Of a stretch of 64,000 nt of DNA, positions 18,004 to 28,318 are shown piece by piece. The DNA is from JAEUMD01 sp050246945 (GTDB lineage Bacteria > Pseudomonadota > Alphaproteobacteria > Rhizobiales > Hyphomicrobiaceae). Every line of letters begins with the position of its first letter. Within the stretch, counting starts at the first letter, position 1. Location of the stretch: positions 131,242-195,241 of the forward strand of contig JBFWVC010000012.1 in assembly GCA_050246945.1 (NCBI GenBank), read 5' to 3'. The notes under the pieces were generated by a model. That model had not been told where the DNA came from. It made no database searches and saw nothing but the letters and a program-made list of their open reading frames with translations. The position numbers and the translations under genes are program-made.

Positions 18004-18510
18004 TCAGCGCAACCAGCTCCGGTACTCCGGATGCTGGTCCTTCATGTCCTCGTAGAGCCAGACCATGCGATCCACGAACCACATCTTGGCAAGCCACGAT
18101 AGGCTGCCCGCGCCCACTGTCCAAGCGAGATTGTTGGCGTAGGCCCCCGCCACAGCCGCGACGAACGTAACCCCGCCAAGCACCGAAAGAAGAGCCGCCA
18201 CCCGGGCATGATGCGCCGGGATCGGTGCCCGCGCCCGGTTCAGCCAAACCCGCTCTCCGAACGTTGCCTTCGAGGCCCACGTATCCGTATGGCGAGGCGG
18301 TGGGAAAAGGCGAGGATTGAGCCATAACCAGGTTGCCACGAGGCAGATCGGCAGCCAGGACCACCAGTGAAGCGTGGTGTGGCTCCAGATGGCGGCAAGC
18401 AGCGGCGGTAGAGAAAGGACGCGCGTCCATACGCTCCACGGGCTCGCATGCCGCGCCCAAGCAGCGTCATCCATTGCAAAGACCCGCGCGATCTTGTCGG
18501 CAAACGGCAT
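18004..18510 (-). CDS. Small integral membrane protein (DUF6653-like)
   Basis: 168 residues. WARHASPWSVWTRVLSLPPL near the start and FVDRMVWLYEDMKDQHPEYRSWL at the end resemble, from memory, the DUF6653 family. Hydrophobic segments at about 32-48, 50-66 and 105-125 suggest two to three membrane helices. It lies 23 bases upstream of lutB on the same strand, so it may share the lut transcript. Function unknown. Confidence 0.72.
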   Translation of the reverse strand: MPFADKIARVFAMDDAAWARHASPWSVWTRVLSLPPLLAAIWSHTTLHWWSWLPICLVATWLWLNPRLFPPPRHTDTWASKATFGERVWLNRARAPIPAHHARVAALLSVLGGVTFVAAVAGAYANNLAWTVGAGSLSWLAKMWFVDRMVWLYEDMKDQHPEYRSWLR

Positions 18511-18525
18511 GGCCGCGATGCTACA

Positions 18526-18629
18526 GCATGTTTAGCTGAAGTGTGCAGCGTTTCAGCGTGAAAAACATGCTCAAGGACAGGCGAGCATGTTGAGCTGAAG
18601 TGTGCAGCGTTTCAGCGTGAAAGACGCAT
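18526..18629 (+). repeat. Two tandem family-D REP-like palindromes
   Basis: Copy at 18526-18570: outer arms GCATGTT/AACATGC, inner arms GCTGAA/TTCAGC. Second copy at 18585-18629 is identical over the first 38 bases except one, then decays. Related copies occur at 11797-11841 and 36311-36355. Confidence 0.85.
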
Positions 18630-18737
18630 TCGAAACAAGGGACCGGAACGTGTCGCTGCTTTCGCTGAACACGTACACCATTCAACCGTTCCTATACGAT
18701 GGTGGCGGGCCCAATTGGCAGAACGGAAAAAAAGCGG

Positions 18738-18770
18738 GAAGGCCGTCGCACGGTCGGAGCGACGGCCTTC
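18738..18770 (-). terminator. Rho-independent terminator on minus strand
   Basis: Perfect 12-bp stem GAAGGCCGTCGC/GCGACGGCCTTC with a 9-base loop. On the minus strand it is followed by CCGC and seven T residues. It lies about 55 bases past the stop of the YdcH-family gene (18824-19060). Confidence 0.9.
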
Positions 18771-18823
18771 GCCTTCCGGCGTCACCCTGAAGCTGGTGGC
18801 GCTCGATCGAGGGGCTGGGCGCC

Positions 18824-19060
18824 TCACTCGTGCAGCATTTCGTAGATCTCGTCCTTGAGCCGCAAGCGAACGAGCTTCAGGTTCTCGAATTCCTCATCGG
18901 ACGTGTTGATTCCCGCAGCCTCGATGCGGTGAATTTCCCGATTCAGTTCGTGATACTCATCGAACAGCCGCGCGAAATGCCCGTTGCTCATCTTCAGATC
19001 GTGAATCTTGTCCTTGTACTCCGGGAAATCGTCGGGAATCTCGTGCTCTACGTGGGACAT
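18824..19060 (-). CDS. YdcH/DUF465 family small coiled-coil protein
   Basis: 78 residues: MSHVEHEIPDDFPEYKDKIH, then LKMSNGHFARLFDEYHELNREIHRIE and LVRLRLKDEIYEML. This matches DUF465 (YdcH), a short helical-hairpin family common in Proteobacteria and of unknown role. The start ATG at 19060 has a GGAGAGAG ribosome site. It sits between lutA and the membrane protein at 18004 and is followed by a strong terminator, so it probably ends the lutA-side transcript. Confidence 0.9.
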   Translation of the reverse strand: MSHVEHEIPDDFPEYKDKIHDLKMSNGHFARLFDEYHELNREIHRIEAAGINTSDEEFENLKLVRLRLKDEIYEMLHE

Positions 19061-19190
19061 TATGCGCTCTCTCCTTGTCGTGTTTGCCTGGATGCACCGA
19101 GACGCGAGCCGCGCCGTGGCATTTGATTCGTTCCCTGCGGTCGGCAGGCCTTCGTATTGCTCACTCCGGCGGACTGAGCAGATTCGCGGG

Positions 19191-19994
19191 TCAGGTGCGC
19201 CGCTTCCAGTCTGAGGGCGCTCCAATGGGCGGCGTCTCGAGATCACCCGCAAGCACCTCCGCGACATGGCGCACTTCGATCGGCCGTCCCTGCCGCGCAA
19301 GCTTGCCTGCCATGTTGAGCAGGCACCCCAGATCGCCGGCGAGCAACAGCTCCGCGCCGGCCTGCGCGATGTTGTCGGCCTTCTTCTCCACCATCGCGTT
19401 CGAAATGTCGGGGAATTTGACCGAGAACGTTCCGCCGAAGCCGCAGCAGATCTCGGACTCTGCCATCTCCACGAGCTCCAGTCCTTTGATCGAGGTCAAC
19501 AATTGTCGAGGCTGCGCCTTGATGCCCAATTCGCGAAGGCCCGAGCAACTGTCGTGATAGGTGACCCGTCCCGGTGCCGCCCCCTGCAACGCCGGATCGA
19601 TCGCCGTCATCCCTCGCTCGTCGGTAAGGAACGTGACGAGTTCGTGGACTTTTGCTGCGAAGGTTTCAGCTTCGGCCTGCATTGTGGCATCGCCGGCGAA
19701 CAGGCGCGGGTAATGCGACTTGAGCATCCCCGCACAAGACCCCGAAGGAGCCACCACGTAGTCGCAATCCTCGAAGGCAGCGATCGTCGCGCGCGCGATC
19801 GTGCTTGCATCGGCGCGGTCGCCGGAATTGTAGGCCGGTTGTCCGCAGCAGGTTTGCGCTGTGGGTACGAACACCTCGCAGCCCGCCGCCTCGATAAGTT
19901 TGGCCGCGGCAAAGGCGATGGACGGCCGCATCATGTCGATGAGACAGGTGACGAAAAGGCCGGCGCGGGGACGCCTCGTGGTGGTGTCGGTCAT
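19191..19994 (-). CDS. lutA: LutA-like (Fe-S)-binding CCG-domain protein
   Basis: 267 residues with the two CCG-type cysteine-rich domains of LutA/GlcF C-termini: TCCGQPAYNSG near residue 49 and EICCGFGGTFSVKFPDIS near 190, plus CLIDMMRP and YHDSCSGLRELG. LutA is the third subunit of the L-lactate oxidation complex. It is separated from lutBC by the YdcH gene, its terminator, two REP palindromes and the 18004 gene, so the lut genes may be in two transcripts rather than one lutABC operon. Confidence 0.92.
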   Translation of the reverse strand: MTDTTTRRPRAGLFVTCLIDMMRPSIAFAAAKLIEAAGCEVFVPTAQTCCGQPAYNSGDRADASTIARATIAAFEDCDYVVAPSGSCAGMLKSHYPRLFAGDATMQAEAETFAAKVHELVTFLTDERGMTAIDPALQGAAPGRVTYHDSCSGLRELGIKAQPRQLLTSIKGLELVEMAESEICCGFGGTFSVKFPDISNAMVEKKADNIAQAGAELLLAGDLGCLLNMAGKLARQGRPIEVRHVAEVLAGDLETPPIGAPSDWKRRT

Positions 19995-20174
19995 GCCGGT
20001 TGCTCTCTCACTCGCAGGCGGGCGGATGCGGCGGCGGAAATTTGCGGTTCCAGCGGACCGCCGTCCGTTCCTGCGTCACTTATAGCAGATCGCAACACAA
20101 TGAGGCATTCTTGGCATCATCGAATTGCAGGTTGGGCCCGTGCTCCGGATCGCTTTTCAGTGGTGGGCTGAATG

Positions 20175-20567
20175 TCAAGGCTTCAGCGTCTTGAGGTAGG
20201 CAATGAGATCGGCCCGGTCCTTCTCATCCTTCACGCCCGCAAACGCCATCTTCGACTTGGGCAGGTATGTGGACGGCGACTCCAGATATCCATTGAGCGT
20301 CTCGTCATCCCAGACGAGTTTCTTTTGGCCTGCCGTCCGCATCGCCTCGGAATAGTTGAAGTCCGAAAGCGCCCCGGCTGTGCGCCCGAAAACACCATTG
20401 AGCACGGGACCGACCTTGTTGCGCGCATTGGGGCCCGCGTCGTGGCACGCGCGGCACTTGCGAAACACCGATGCACCGTTGGCTAGATCCTCGGCCACGG
20501 CCGGGGCAGAGCCGAAAAGCGCCAAGAGCGCAAGAGCAACGGCGGTGCGCGCCGAAAGTGATGTCAT
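20175..20567 (-). CDS. Periplasmic class I cytochrome c
   Basis: 130 residues with a signal peptide (ALALLALFGSAPAVAEDLA, cleavage likely after AVA) and one haem site CRACH at residues 38-42. The distal ligand is probably the Met of SKMAFAG. The length and GPVLNGVFGRTAG block match small cytochrome c2/c550-type proteins. The start ATG at 20567 was chosen because it directly precedes the signal peptide. Lying between lutA and the LysR gene, it could accept electrons from the 2-hydroxy-acid dehydrogenases; that is inference. Confidence 0.9.
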   Translation of the reverse strand: MTSLSARTAVALALLALFGSAPAVAEDLANGASVFRKCRACHDAGPNARNKVGPVLNGVFGRTAGALSDFNYSEAMRTAGQKKLVWDDETLNGYLESPSTYLPKSKMAFAGVKDEKDRADLIAYLKTLKP

Positions 20568-20728
20568 GGCATATCGCTCCAGATCGATGGAATGCAGGGA
20601 TGGGTCGCGGACGGCGCACGGCTGCGACGCGCTGCGCGCGGGCATCTTTGCCCTTATAAGGCCCCGGCCGGAGTATGTCCGGCCGGCGAGGATCGCGCGG
20701 ATGATACGGAATTGGCGTCCGAAGGCAA

Positions 20729-21781
20729 TCAGCGCGTCTGCACCGCAGAGGTGTTCTTGCGGTCCTTGTTGTTGCCGGAATTGCGTACTGCGGAGCCTTT
20801 AGCTGGCTTTGTTCCGCGCCCGTTCACCGGGGCCTGGGCTGCCGGCGTCGCAGCCGGTGCCGGATCCGCCGCCTGCGCTCGCTCCTTCCTCACGGCGGGA
20901 GGATTGGCAGCATAGACCTCGTTGAGGAATTCGATGAATACGTTCACCTTGTTGGGCATGAATTCGCGGCAGGGATAGACCGCGAAGATGCCGACCGACG
21001 ACGAGCCGCGATAATCCGGCAGAACGACCTGAAGCCGGCCGCATTCCAGTTCCGCACCGATGTCCCAAGTGGAGCGGAGCGCGATGCCGAGACCCGACAG
21101 GAGCGCCTCGCGCACGAACTCGCCCGAATTGGAACGGATGTTGCCCCTTACCCTCGCCTGAACTTGGCCCTCCGGCCCTTCGAGCCGCCAGACGTCCTGC
21201 GCGCCGGCCAGAAGGCAGTTGTGTCGCTCCAGATCCGCGAGCTTCTTCGGATTGCCGGTCTCGGAGAGATATCCAGGCGTCGCGCACAGCACGCGGTCGT
21301 CGGCGGCAAGCTTTCGCGCCACCAGCGAGGAGTCTCGCAACTCGCCGATGCGGATTGCCACATCGAAGCCGTCGCGGATGATGTCAACGAAATTGTCCGT
21401 CAGATGCATCTCGATTTCGATGTCGCTGAAGCGGCTGAGAAACGCGGGCAGGTGCGGCGCAATGTGAAGTCGTGAGAAGGCGGTCGGTGCTGTCACCTTG
21501 AGGACACCGCGAGGGCGCGTGTTTCGTCGTGAAACGAAATCCTCTGCTTCCTCGATCAGGCTCAGGATGTCGACGACGCGCTTGAAGTATCCCTCGCCTG
21601 TCTCGGTGAGCGTGAGGTGGCGCGTCGTGCGCTGGAACAGACGGGCGCCGAGTCGATCCTCGAGCAGACTGATGCGCTTGGAAACCACGGCGGGAGACAA
21701 ACCCATCTCGCGGCCCGCCGCCGACATGTTGGCAGTTCGTGCAACCCGAGCAAAGATATCCAGATCGCTGATCGAAGTCAT
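20729..21781 (-). CDS. LysR-family transcriptional regulator
   Basis: 350 residues. The N-terminal winged HTH (ISDLDIFARVARTANMSAAGREMGLSPAVVSKRISLLEDRLGARLF) is followed by a periplasmic-binding-protein-like effector domain (about 90-290). The tail from about 300 is an Ala/Pro/Lys-rich extension absent from most LysR proteins. It is divergent from glcDEF with an 850-base gap, and upstream of the cytochrome c and lut genes on the minus strand, so it is the natural candidate regulator of the lactate/glycolate genes. The ligand is unknown. Confidence 0.88.
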   Translation of the reverse strand: MTSISDLDIFARVARTANMSAAGREMGLSPAVVSKRISLLEDRLGARLFQRTTRHLTLTETGEGYFKRVVDILSLIEEAEDFVSRRNTRPRGVLKVTAPTAFSRLHIAPHLPAFLSRFSDIEIEMHLTDNFVDIIRDGFDVAIRIGELRDSSLVARKLAADDRVLCATPGYLSETGNPKKLADLERHNCLLAGAQDVWRLEGPEGQVQARVRGNIRSNSGEFVREALLSGLGIALRSTWDIGAELECGRLQVVLPDYRGSSSVGIFAVYPCREFMPNKVNVFIEFLNEVYAANPPAVRKERAQAADPAPAATPAAQAPVNGRGTKPAKGSAVRNSGNNKDRKNTSAVQTR

Positions 21782-22634
21782 GGCCCCGGTTCCTCCACGG
21801 CGAATTCATCCGCATGCTCCGGGCTCTGGTGGCCCGCGTTCTTTCGAAGTTGTTATACTGTGTAGAGGCGATGGTGTGTCTGCGAAATAGCTAAAACGAA
21901 TATGATCTGTTCGGAATCATTGAAAATGGTGGCGATAGTCGGCGATGCTCGCGCGACGGCAGCGGATGCAGCGCCTTTGGCGCGTCGCTTTAAGATATCG
22001 CGTATGTACAATTGACCTTGATGGTGGCTCACTTCGATCAGCGCCCCGGCATTGCGTCCGTTCGCGCCTCTGGCGACCACTTGGCCACTAAGTCCAATAG
22101 CGGCGTCGGATAGCGGTCGTTGCCCCTGAATTTGAGGCACTGATCGGGGTGACACCTGCATGCCGTCGGACTTATTTGCCGCGGCAGGCGCGCACTCGAC
22201 TTGTCGGGTTTCAATGGTATCTGCCCAGCATCGTGATGCGGAAGTCTGAGAGATGGAATCATGACACGCGCGCTGACGCGTGGCAGTTCCGCATGCAAAC
22301 GGCTCATGCCGGCGTGCAGCATGTCGTGGATCGCATGGGTGGCGCCTCAAAAGTGGGCCAACAACGACCATTGATGGCATTCTTGGGCCTGCCTCTGCCA
22401 CAACGGTTGGGCTATCATGCTCGGATTCAAGGCCGACGCGCAGGTACCCGACAGGGAGCCAAGCGTCAGGGTCGGAACACTACGAATCCAAGTCCGCGGT
22501 CTGCGCATTGGCAGGCGCGGGTTTGCAGCGCTACAGCAATGGTGGCCCTGATGGCGAAGAGCGGATGATCGGGCCAGAATGCGAAACGGAGCCGGTGTAG
22601 AGCCGGATAGCCGGATAAGAGAGGAACCGGAGAG
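21782..22634. other. Long gap between LysR gene and glcD
   Basis: 853 bases. It holds a family-B-prime hairpin at 22432-22480 and the regulatory regions of lysR and glcD. Open frames exist (for example minus strand 21853-22401), but none has recognisable domains or a good ribosome site, and I do not call a gene. Confidence 0.5.
22432..22480 (+). repeat. Family-B-prime hairpin, solitary copy
   Basis: Matches the second half of the composite repeats at 35060-35108 and 59331-59381: GCCGACGCGCAGG, GGGAGCCAAGCGTCAG and GTCGGAACAC are shared. It occurs here without the preceding family-B hairpin. Confidence 0.8.
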
Positions 22635-24083
<1,449 letters not shown>

Positions 24084-24109
24084 CCAATGCAAGAAGGAAT
24101 TGAGCGGGT

Positions 24110-25330
24110 ATGAAGGAGCCTATGAGACCGGTCACCGACTGGGAGCTTGCGAGCATGATTGCGAGTTTCGGTGCGCGCAATCAACCCGTCGAGATCGTCG
24201 GCAATGGGTCAAAGTCGAATGCCGGTCGGCCGATGCAGACGGCCGCGACCATAACCACCAAGGCGCTACGCTCGATCAAGCTCTATGAGCCGACCGAACT
24301 CGTCATGTCGGCCGAGGCGGGCGCGCCCTTGACGATGATCGAGGCGGAACTGGCCTCGCGTGGCCAGATGCTCGCCTTCGAGCCGATCGACCTTGGGCCC
24401 GCGATTGGTGGGCCGCCAGGCCAGCAGACGATCGGCGGCGTGTTCGCGGCCAACCTGTCGGGTCCGCGCCGGATCGTAGCGGGCGCGGCGCGTGATCACC
24501 TGATCGGCGTCAAGGCTGTCAACGGCCGCTCCGAAATGTTCAAATCCGGCGGCCGCGTGATGAAGAACGTAACGGGATACGATCTGGCGCGCGGTCTGGC
24601 CGGCAGTTGGGGTACGCTGGGCGTACTCACCGAGGTCACCTTCAAGGTGCTGCCGTGGCCCGAGGCGGCGGCAACCTTGGTGTTTCCCGGCCTCACCGAC
24701 GATCTCGCTGTCGAGTTGATGTGCGCGGCTATGGGCACACCCTTCGAGGTGTCCGGTGCGGTGCATCTCAACGCCACCCTCGCCGACCGTCTGGCGACAA
24801 GGCCAACGACTGTCAGCGGCACCGGGCTCACCGCGCTGCGTATCGAGAACTTCATCAGTTCGGTGCTCTACAGGAAGACTGAGCTCGCACAGCTGCTCAA
24901 GATCTACGGCACGCCACTTGAACTCGATTACGAGGCATCGCTGAAGTTCTGGAGCGAGCTGCGCCGGCTCTCGGTCCTGTCCGATCGTTCGTCCGCGCTG
25001 TGGCGTGTCTCGACGTCACCGAAGAATGCCGCCAAACTCGTCGCGGCGATCCGCAAGCACATGACAGCGCAAGCGTATTACGACTGGTCGGGCGGCCTGA
25101 TCTGGCTCGAGGTGCCCGCGACAGCCGATGCCGGCGCGAGCGACATCAGGCGCGCGGTGGCCGTTCATGGAGGTCACGCGACGCTGATCCGCGCCGACGC
25201 CGCGATCCGCGGCGCGGTGGAGGTGTTCCAGCCGCAGTCACCGGTGCTGGAGCGCATCACGCGCAATCTGAAATCGGCCTTCGATCCGCAGGGCATTCTC
25301 AATCCCGGTCGCATGTACGCCGGGATCTGA
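24110..25330 (+). CDS. glcE: Glycolate oxidase FAD-binding subunit (GlcE-like)
   Basis: 406 residues. FAD_binding_4 region with VEIVGNGSKSNAGRPMQ, ELVMSAEAGAPLTMIEAELA, GPPGQQTIGGVFAANLSGPRRI and a C-terminus SAFDPQGILNPGRM. It is the smaller FAD subunit of the GlcDEF complex. The start is either the ATG at 24110 or that at 24122, which has AAGGAG just upstream; the difference is four residues. It lies 26 bases after glcD and 19 before glcF, indicating one operon. Confidence 0.93.
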   Translation: MKEPMRPVTDWELASMIASFGARNQPVEIVGNGSKSNAGRPMQTAATITTKALRSIKLYEPTELVMSAEAGAPLTMIEAELASRGQMLAFEPIDLGPAIGGPPGQQTIGGVFAANLSGPRRIVAGAARDHLIGVKAVNGRSEMFKSGGRVMKNVTGYDLARGLAGSWGTLGVLTEVTFKVLPWPEAAATLVFPGLTDDLAVELMCAAMGTPFEVSGAVHLNATLADRLATRPTTVSGTGLTALRIENFISSVLYRKTELAQLLKIYGTPLELDYEASLKFWSELRRLSVLSDRSSALWRVSTSPKNAAKLVAAIRKHMTAQAYYDWSGGLIWLEVPATADAGASDIRRAVAVHGGHATLIRADAAIRGAVEVFQPQSPVLERITRNLKSAFDPQGILNPGRMYAGI

Positions 25331-25349
25331 CGCTTGATGGACGCATCTG

Positions 25350-26711
25350 ATGCAAACCAACTTCACGCCTGAGCAGCTTGCCGATCCGCGCATAGCGGAG
25401 GCCGACCGCATCCTGCGCCGCTGCGTACACTGCGGCCTGTGCACGGCGGTCTGCTCGACCTACGTGGTTGTCGGCGACGAGCGCGACAGCCCGCGCGGTC
25501 GCATCTACCTGATGAAGGACATGTTCGAGCGCGGCAAGGACGCAAGCCCCGAGGTCCAGCACCATATCGATCGCTGCCTGTCGTGCCTGTCGTGTATGAC
25601 GACGTGCCCCGGCGGCGTCGACTACATGCATCTGGTCGATCTGGCGCGCGTCCACATCAACGAGACCGGACAGCGCGGCTGGAAGGAACGCCTGATGCGC
25701 CGCCTGCTGGCCGCGGTCGTGCCCTATCCCGACAAGTTCCGCCTGGCGTTGAAGGCCGCCCCGCTTGGCCGACCGTTCATTCCGCTCATGCGCCGCCTTG
25801 GTTTGAAGGAAATGGCCGCCATGCTCGAGCTGGCGCCGGCTCGCCTTCCGGATCTGCCCAAGTACGAAGGTCCGGGCGTTGCCAAGACCTCCGCCGAACG
25901 CCGCGCCCGCGTCATCATGCTGGCCGGCTGCGCGCAACAGGTGCTGCGGCCGGAGATCAACGACGCCACTATTCGCCTGCTCGCACGCCGTGGCGTCGAT
26001 GTGATCGTGTCCAATGGCGCCGGCTGTTGCGGTGCCCTCGTTCACCACATGGGCGAGGAGGCGCAGGCGCTGGAGCAGGTCCGCCGCAACGTCGATGCCT
26101 GGTCGAAGGAGATGACCAAAGGACCGATCGACGCAATCATCATAAACGCATCGGGATGCGGCACGACGGTCAAGGACTACGGCTACATGCTGCGCCTCGA
26201 TCCCGAATATGCGGAGCGCGCCGCCAGGATATCGAGCCTGACGCGCGACATCACCGAATTTCTGATGGACTATGACCTGGGGCCGCCGGTGCGCTGGTCG
26301 AGCCTGCATGTAGCCTACCATTCCGCCTGCTCGCTTCAGCACGGCCAGCGCGTAACGGACGAGCCCAAGGCGCTGCTGTCCAACGCCGGCTACAGCGTCG
26401 TCACCCCGCCCGAGGGACACATCTGCTGCGGATCGGCGGGTACCTACAACATCATGCAGCCGGAGCTGGCGGAACAATTACGCATGCGCAAGGTCAAGAA
26501 CATCCGCTCCGTCAAGCCGGATGTGGTGGCGGCGGGCAATATCGGCTGCATCACCCAACTGGCCGGCGGCATGGAGATCCCGATCGCCCACACCGTCGAG
26601 CTTCTGGACTGGGCCTACGGCGGCCCAGTCCCGCGCGGGCTGGAGAAGCTGGAAGGCTTCGTTTCCGACGTTCCCAAGCCCAAGCTGGAAGCCCGCTCCT
26701 TCCTCAGATAG
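25350..26711 (+). CDS. glcF: Glycolate oxidase iron-sulfur subunit (GlcF-like)
   Basis: 453 residues. Two N-terminal [4Fe-4S] motifs: CVHCGLCTAVC (Cys 25/28/31/35) followed by STY rather than the usual PTY, and CLSCLSCMTTCPGGVDY (Cys 76/79/82/86). Two CCG domains follow (AGCCGALVHHMGEEAQA; HICCGSAGTYNIMQPE). This is the standard GlcF layout. It completes glcDEF and probably relays electrons from the flavoprotein subunits to the quinone pool. Confidence 0.95.
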   Translation: MQTNFTPEQLADPRIAEADRILRRCVHCGLCTAVCSTYVVVGDERDSPRGRIYLMKDMFERGKDASPEVQHHIDRCLSCLSCMTTCPGGVDYMHLVDLARVHINETGQRGWKERLMRRLLAAVVPYPDKFRLALKAAPLGRPFIPLMRRLGLKEMAAMLELAPARLPDLPKYEGPGVAKTSAERRARVIMLAGCAQQVLRPEINDATIRLLARRGVDVIVSNGAGCCGALVHHMGEEAQALEQVRRNVDAWSKEMTKGPIDAIIINASGCGTTVKDYGYMLRLDPEYAERAARISSLTRDITEFLMDYDLGPPVRWSSLHVAYHSACSLQHGQRVTDEPKALLSNAGYSVVTPPEGHICCGSAGTYNIMQPELAEQLRMRKVKNIRSVKPDVVAAGNIGCITQLAGGMEIPIAHTVELLDWAYGGPVPRGLEKLEGFVSDVPKPKLEARSFLR

Positions 26712-26770
26712 GGCCGTTGTGCCGATGTGCGCGGTTGACAGATGCACGTGGCTGTCGTCCCTCAGCGGCT

Positions 26771-27982
26771 ATGATCATCGAGCTTCCACGGATCGCTTGC
26801 GTTCTCGTTCACGGCTGCAATCATGACGCAGCCCGCGTATTGGCCGAACGCCACTTCGCGGCGGACGAGATTCTTGACATGGGAACCGAGCCGGGCGACG
26901 CCCTGCTGGCGGCCCTCGCGCCGCGGGTCGTCGCGGGGAAAATGACGGCAATCGTCGAGGGGGGCTCGCCCGCGGGAGCGCACAAGCTGCGCGTCGCACT
27001 GGCCTCAGTCGCCCGCGAGAATTATGCCCGCCGTTTCGGGCTTGTCATGCCCGGCACGCGCCACGGCGAGCCCAACATCGACGAGCGATTGAAGGCGGAT
27101 GGATACCGCGAGGTTTTCGAGATATTCCCCGAGGCGCTCGACAGTCTCGAAATCCGCCGCATGCCGATGCCGACCGATTTGCGCCACGAGCATGGGCCTT
27201 TCGACATCATCGGTGATGTGCATGGGTGCTGCGATGAGCTGGAGGCTTTGCTGGGCACACTCGGTTACCGCATCAGCTGGATCGACGATTCCCGATGGGC
27301 CGGTCGCCGTCCAGTGATCGAGGCGCCGGCCGGTCGCCGCGTTGTCTTCGTCGGGGACTTGGTTGATCGCGGTCCGCGCGCGCGGGATACCCTGGCCATC
27401 GTGCATACCATGGTTGAACAGGACGGAACCGCGCTTCTCGTGCCAGGAAATCACGATATCAAGTTTCTGCGTTGGCTGGAGGGCAGCAGGGTCGAGATCA
27501 CGCATGGCCTCGACACGACTGTTGCCAGTCTCAAGGGCTCAAGCGATCGTTTCCGCGACGACATCCGCGCGATGATCAAGCGCTTGTGGAGTCACCTCTG
27601 GCTCGATGGTGGCCGGCTCGTCGTTGCCCACGCCGGAATTCTCGCTCCGATGATCGGGCGTGCGACGCCACGCGTGCGCCGCTTCTGTCTTTACGGCGAC
27701 ACGACCGGTGCCCGCGACAGATCAGGCCTGCCGGTCCGCTACCATTGGGCGCTCGATTATGCGGGCGATGCGACGGTGGTCTACGGCCATACGCCAGTGC
27801 GCAACGCCAACTGGGTCAACAACACGCTGTGCGTGGACACCGGCTGTTGTTTCGGAGGCAAGCTCACCGCGTTGCGATGGCCTGAGCGCGAGATTGTCTT
27901 CATTCCCGCACGTACGGCATATGCACGCTCGCTGCGACCATTCGGTCATCCTCCCCCGCGCCCGCGCGAACGGGCTGGTTGA
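26771..27982 (+). CDS. Pnkp-like calcineurin-family phosphatase with degenerate N-terminal kinase-like domain
   Basis: 403 residues from the ATG at 26771. Residues 143-400 are a metallophosphatase with GDVHG (148-152), GDLVDRG (195-201) and GNHD (226-229), the binuclear-metal motifs. The HGPFDIIGDVHGCCDELEAL context is that of bacterial Pnkp, the end-healing RNA/DNA repair enzyme. Residues 1-140 occupy the place of the Pnkp polynucleotide kinase, but where the P-loop should be the sequence is LVHGCNHDAARV, with no GxxGxGK[ST]. A kinase activity is therefore unlikely. No ligase domain is present. It is 60 bases downstream of glcF, and its functional link there is unclear. Confidence 0.85.
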   Translation: MIIELPRIACVLVHGCNHDAARVLAERHFAADEILDMGTEPGDALLAALAPRVVAGKMTAIVEGGSPAGAHKLRVALASVARENYARRFGLVMPGTRHGEPNIDERLKADGYREVFEIFPEALDSLEIRRMPMPTDLRHEHGPFDIIGDVHGCCDELEALLGTLGYRISWIDDSRWAGRRPVIEAPAGRRVVFVGDLVDRGPRARDTLAIVHTMVEQDGTALLVPGNHDIKFLRWLEGSRVEITHGLDTTVASLKGSSDRFRDDIRAMIKRLWSHLWLDGGRLVVAHAGILAPMIGRATPRVRRFCLYGDTTGARDRSGLPVRYHWALDYAGDATVVYGHTPVRNANWVNNTLCVDTGCCFGGKLTALRWPEREIVFIPARTAYARSLRPFGHPPPRPRERAG

Positions 27983-28318
27983 GGCTCCAACCTGCCGTCG
28001 CTTCGACCCGGTTGGTTGCGTCGTTTCGGCCTTCTTGGCGGCGAAGCAGAGCGCACGTTCGGTCTCGAAGGAGCAAAGAAATCGATGACACTAGAGTGGG
28101 TTTTGCCGTACTGATAAGTTAACGGACGACCTCCGTGCGGATCGACGCTCCAAGCATTTCATGGCGCAGGGCTTGCACCGCTGGTCTGCAGGCTGGTCCG
28201 GCCACGCCACAATCGCCGTCGGGCACTGGCGCGGCTGTGCTGCGCCGTATCAAAACGGGGCGGCTCCGTCCGCGACGTTCATGCCCACTGCGTATCAATT
28301 TGATCAGGTTCACCTGCC
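27983..28318. other. Gene-free interval
   Basis: 336 bases between the phosphatase gene and the JmjC-like gene. No coding frame or RNA recognised. The segment around 28085-28125 is relatively AT-rich and could hold the promoter of the downstream pair. Confidence 0.4.

Noticed and set aside
21853..22401. Possible minus-strand gene upstream of lysR
   Set aside because: No ribosome site, no recognisable motif, and it spans regulatory DNA; not called.
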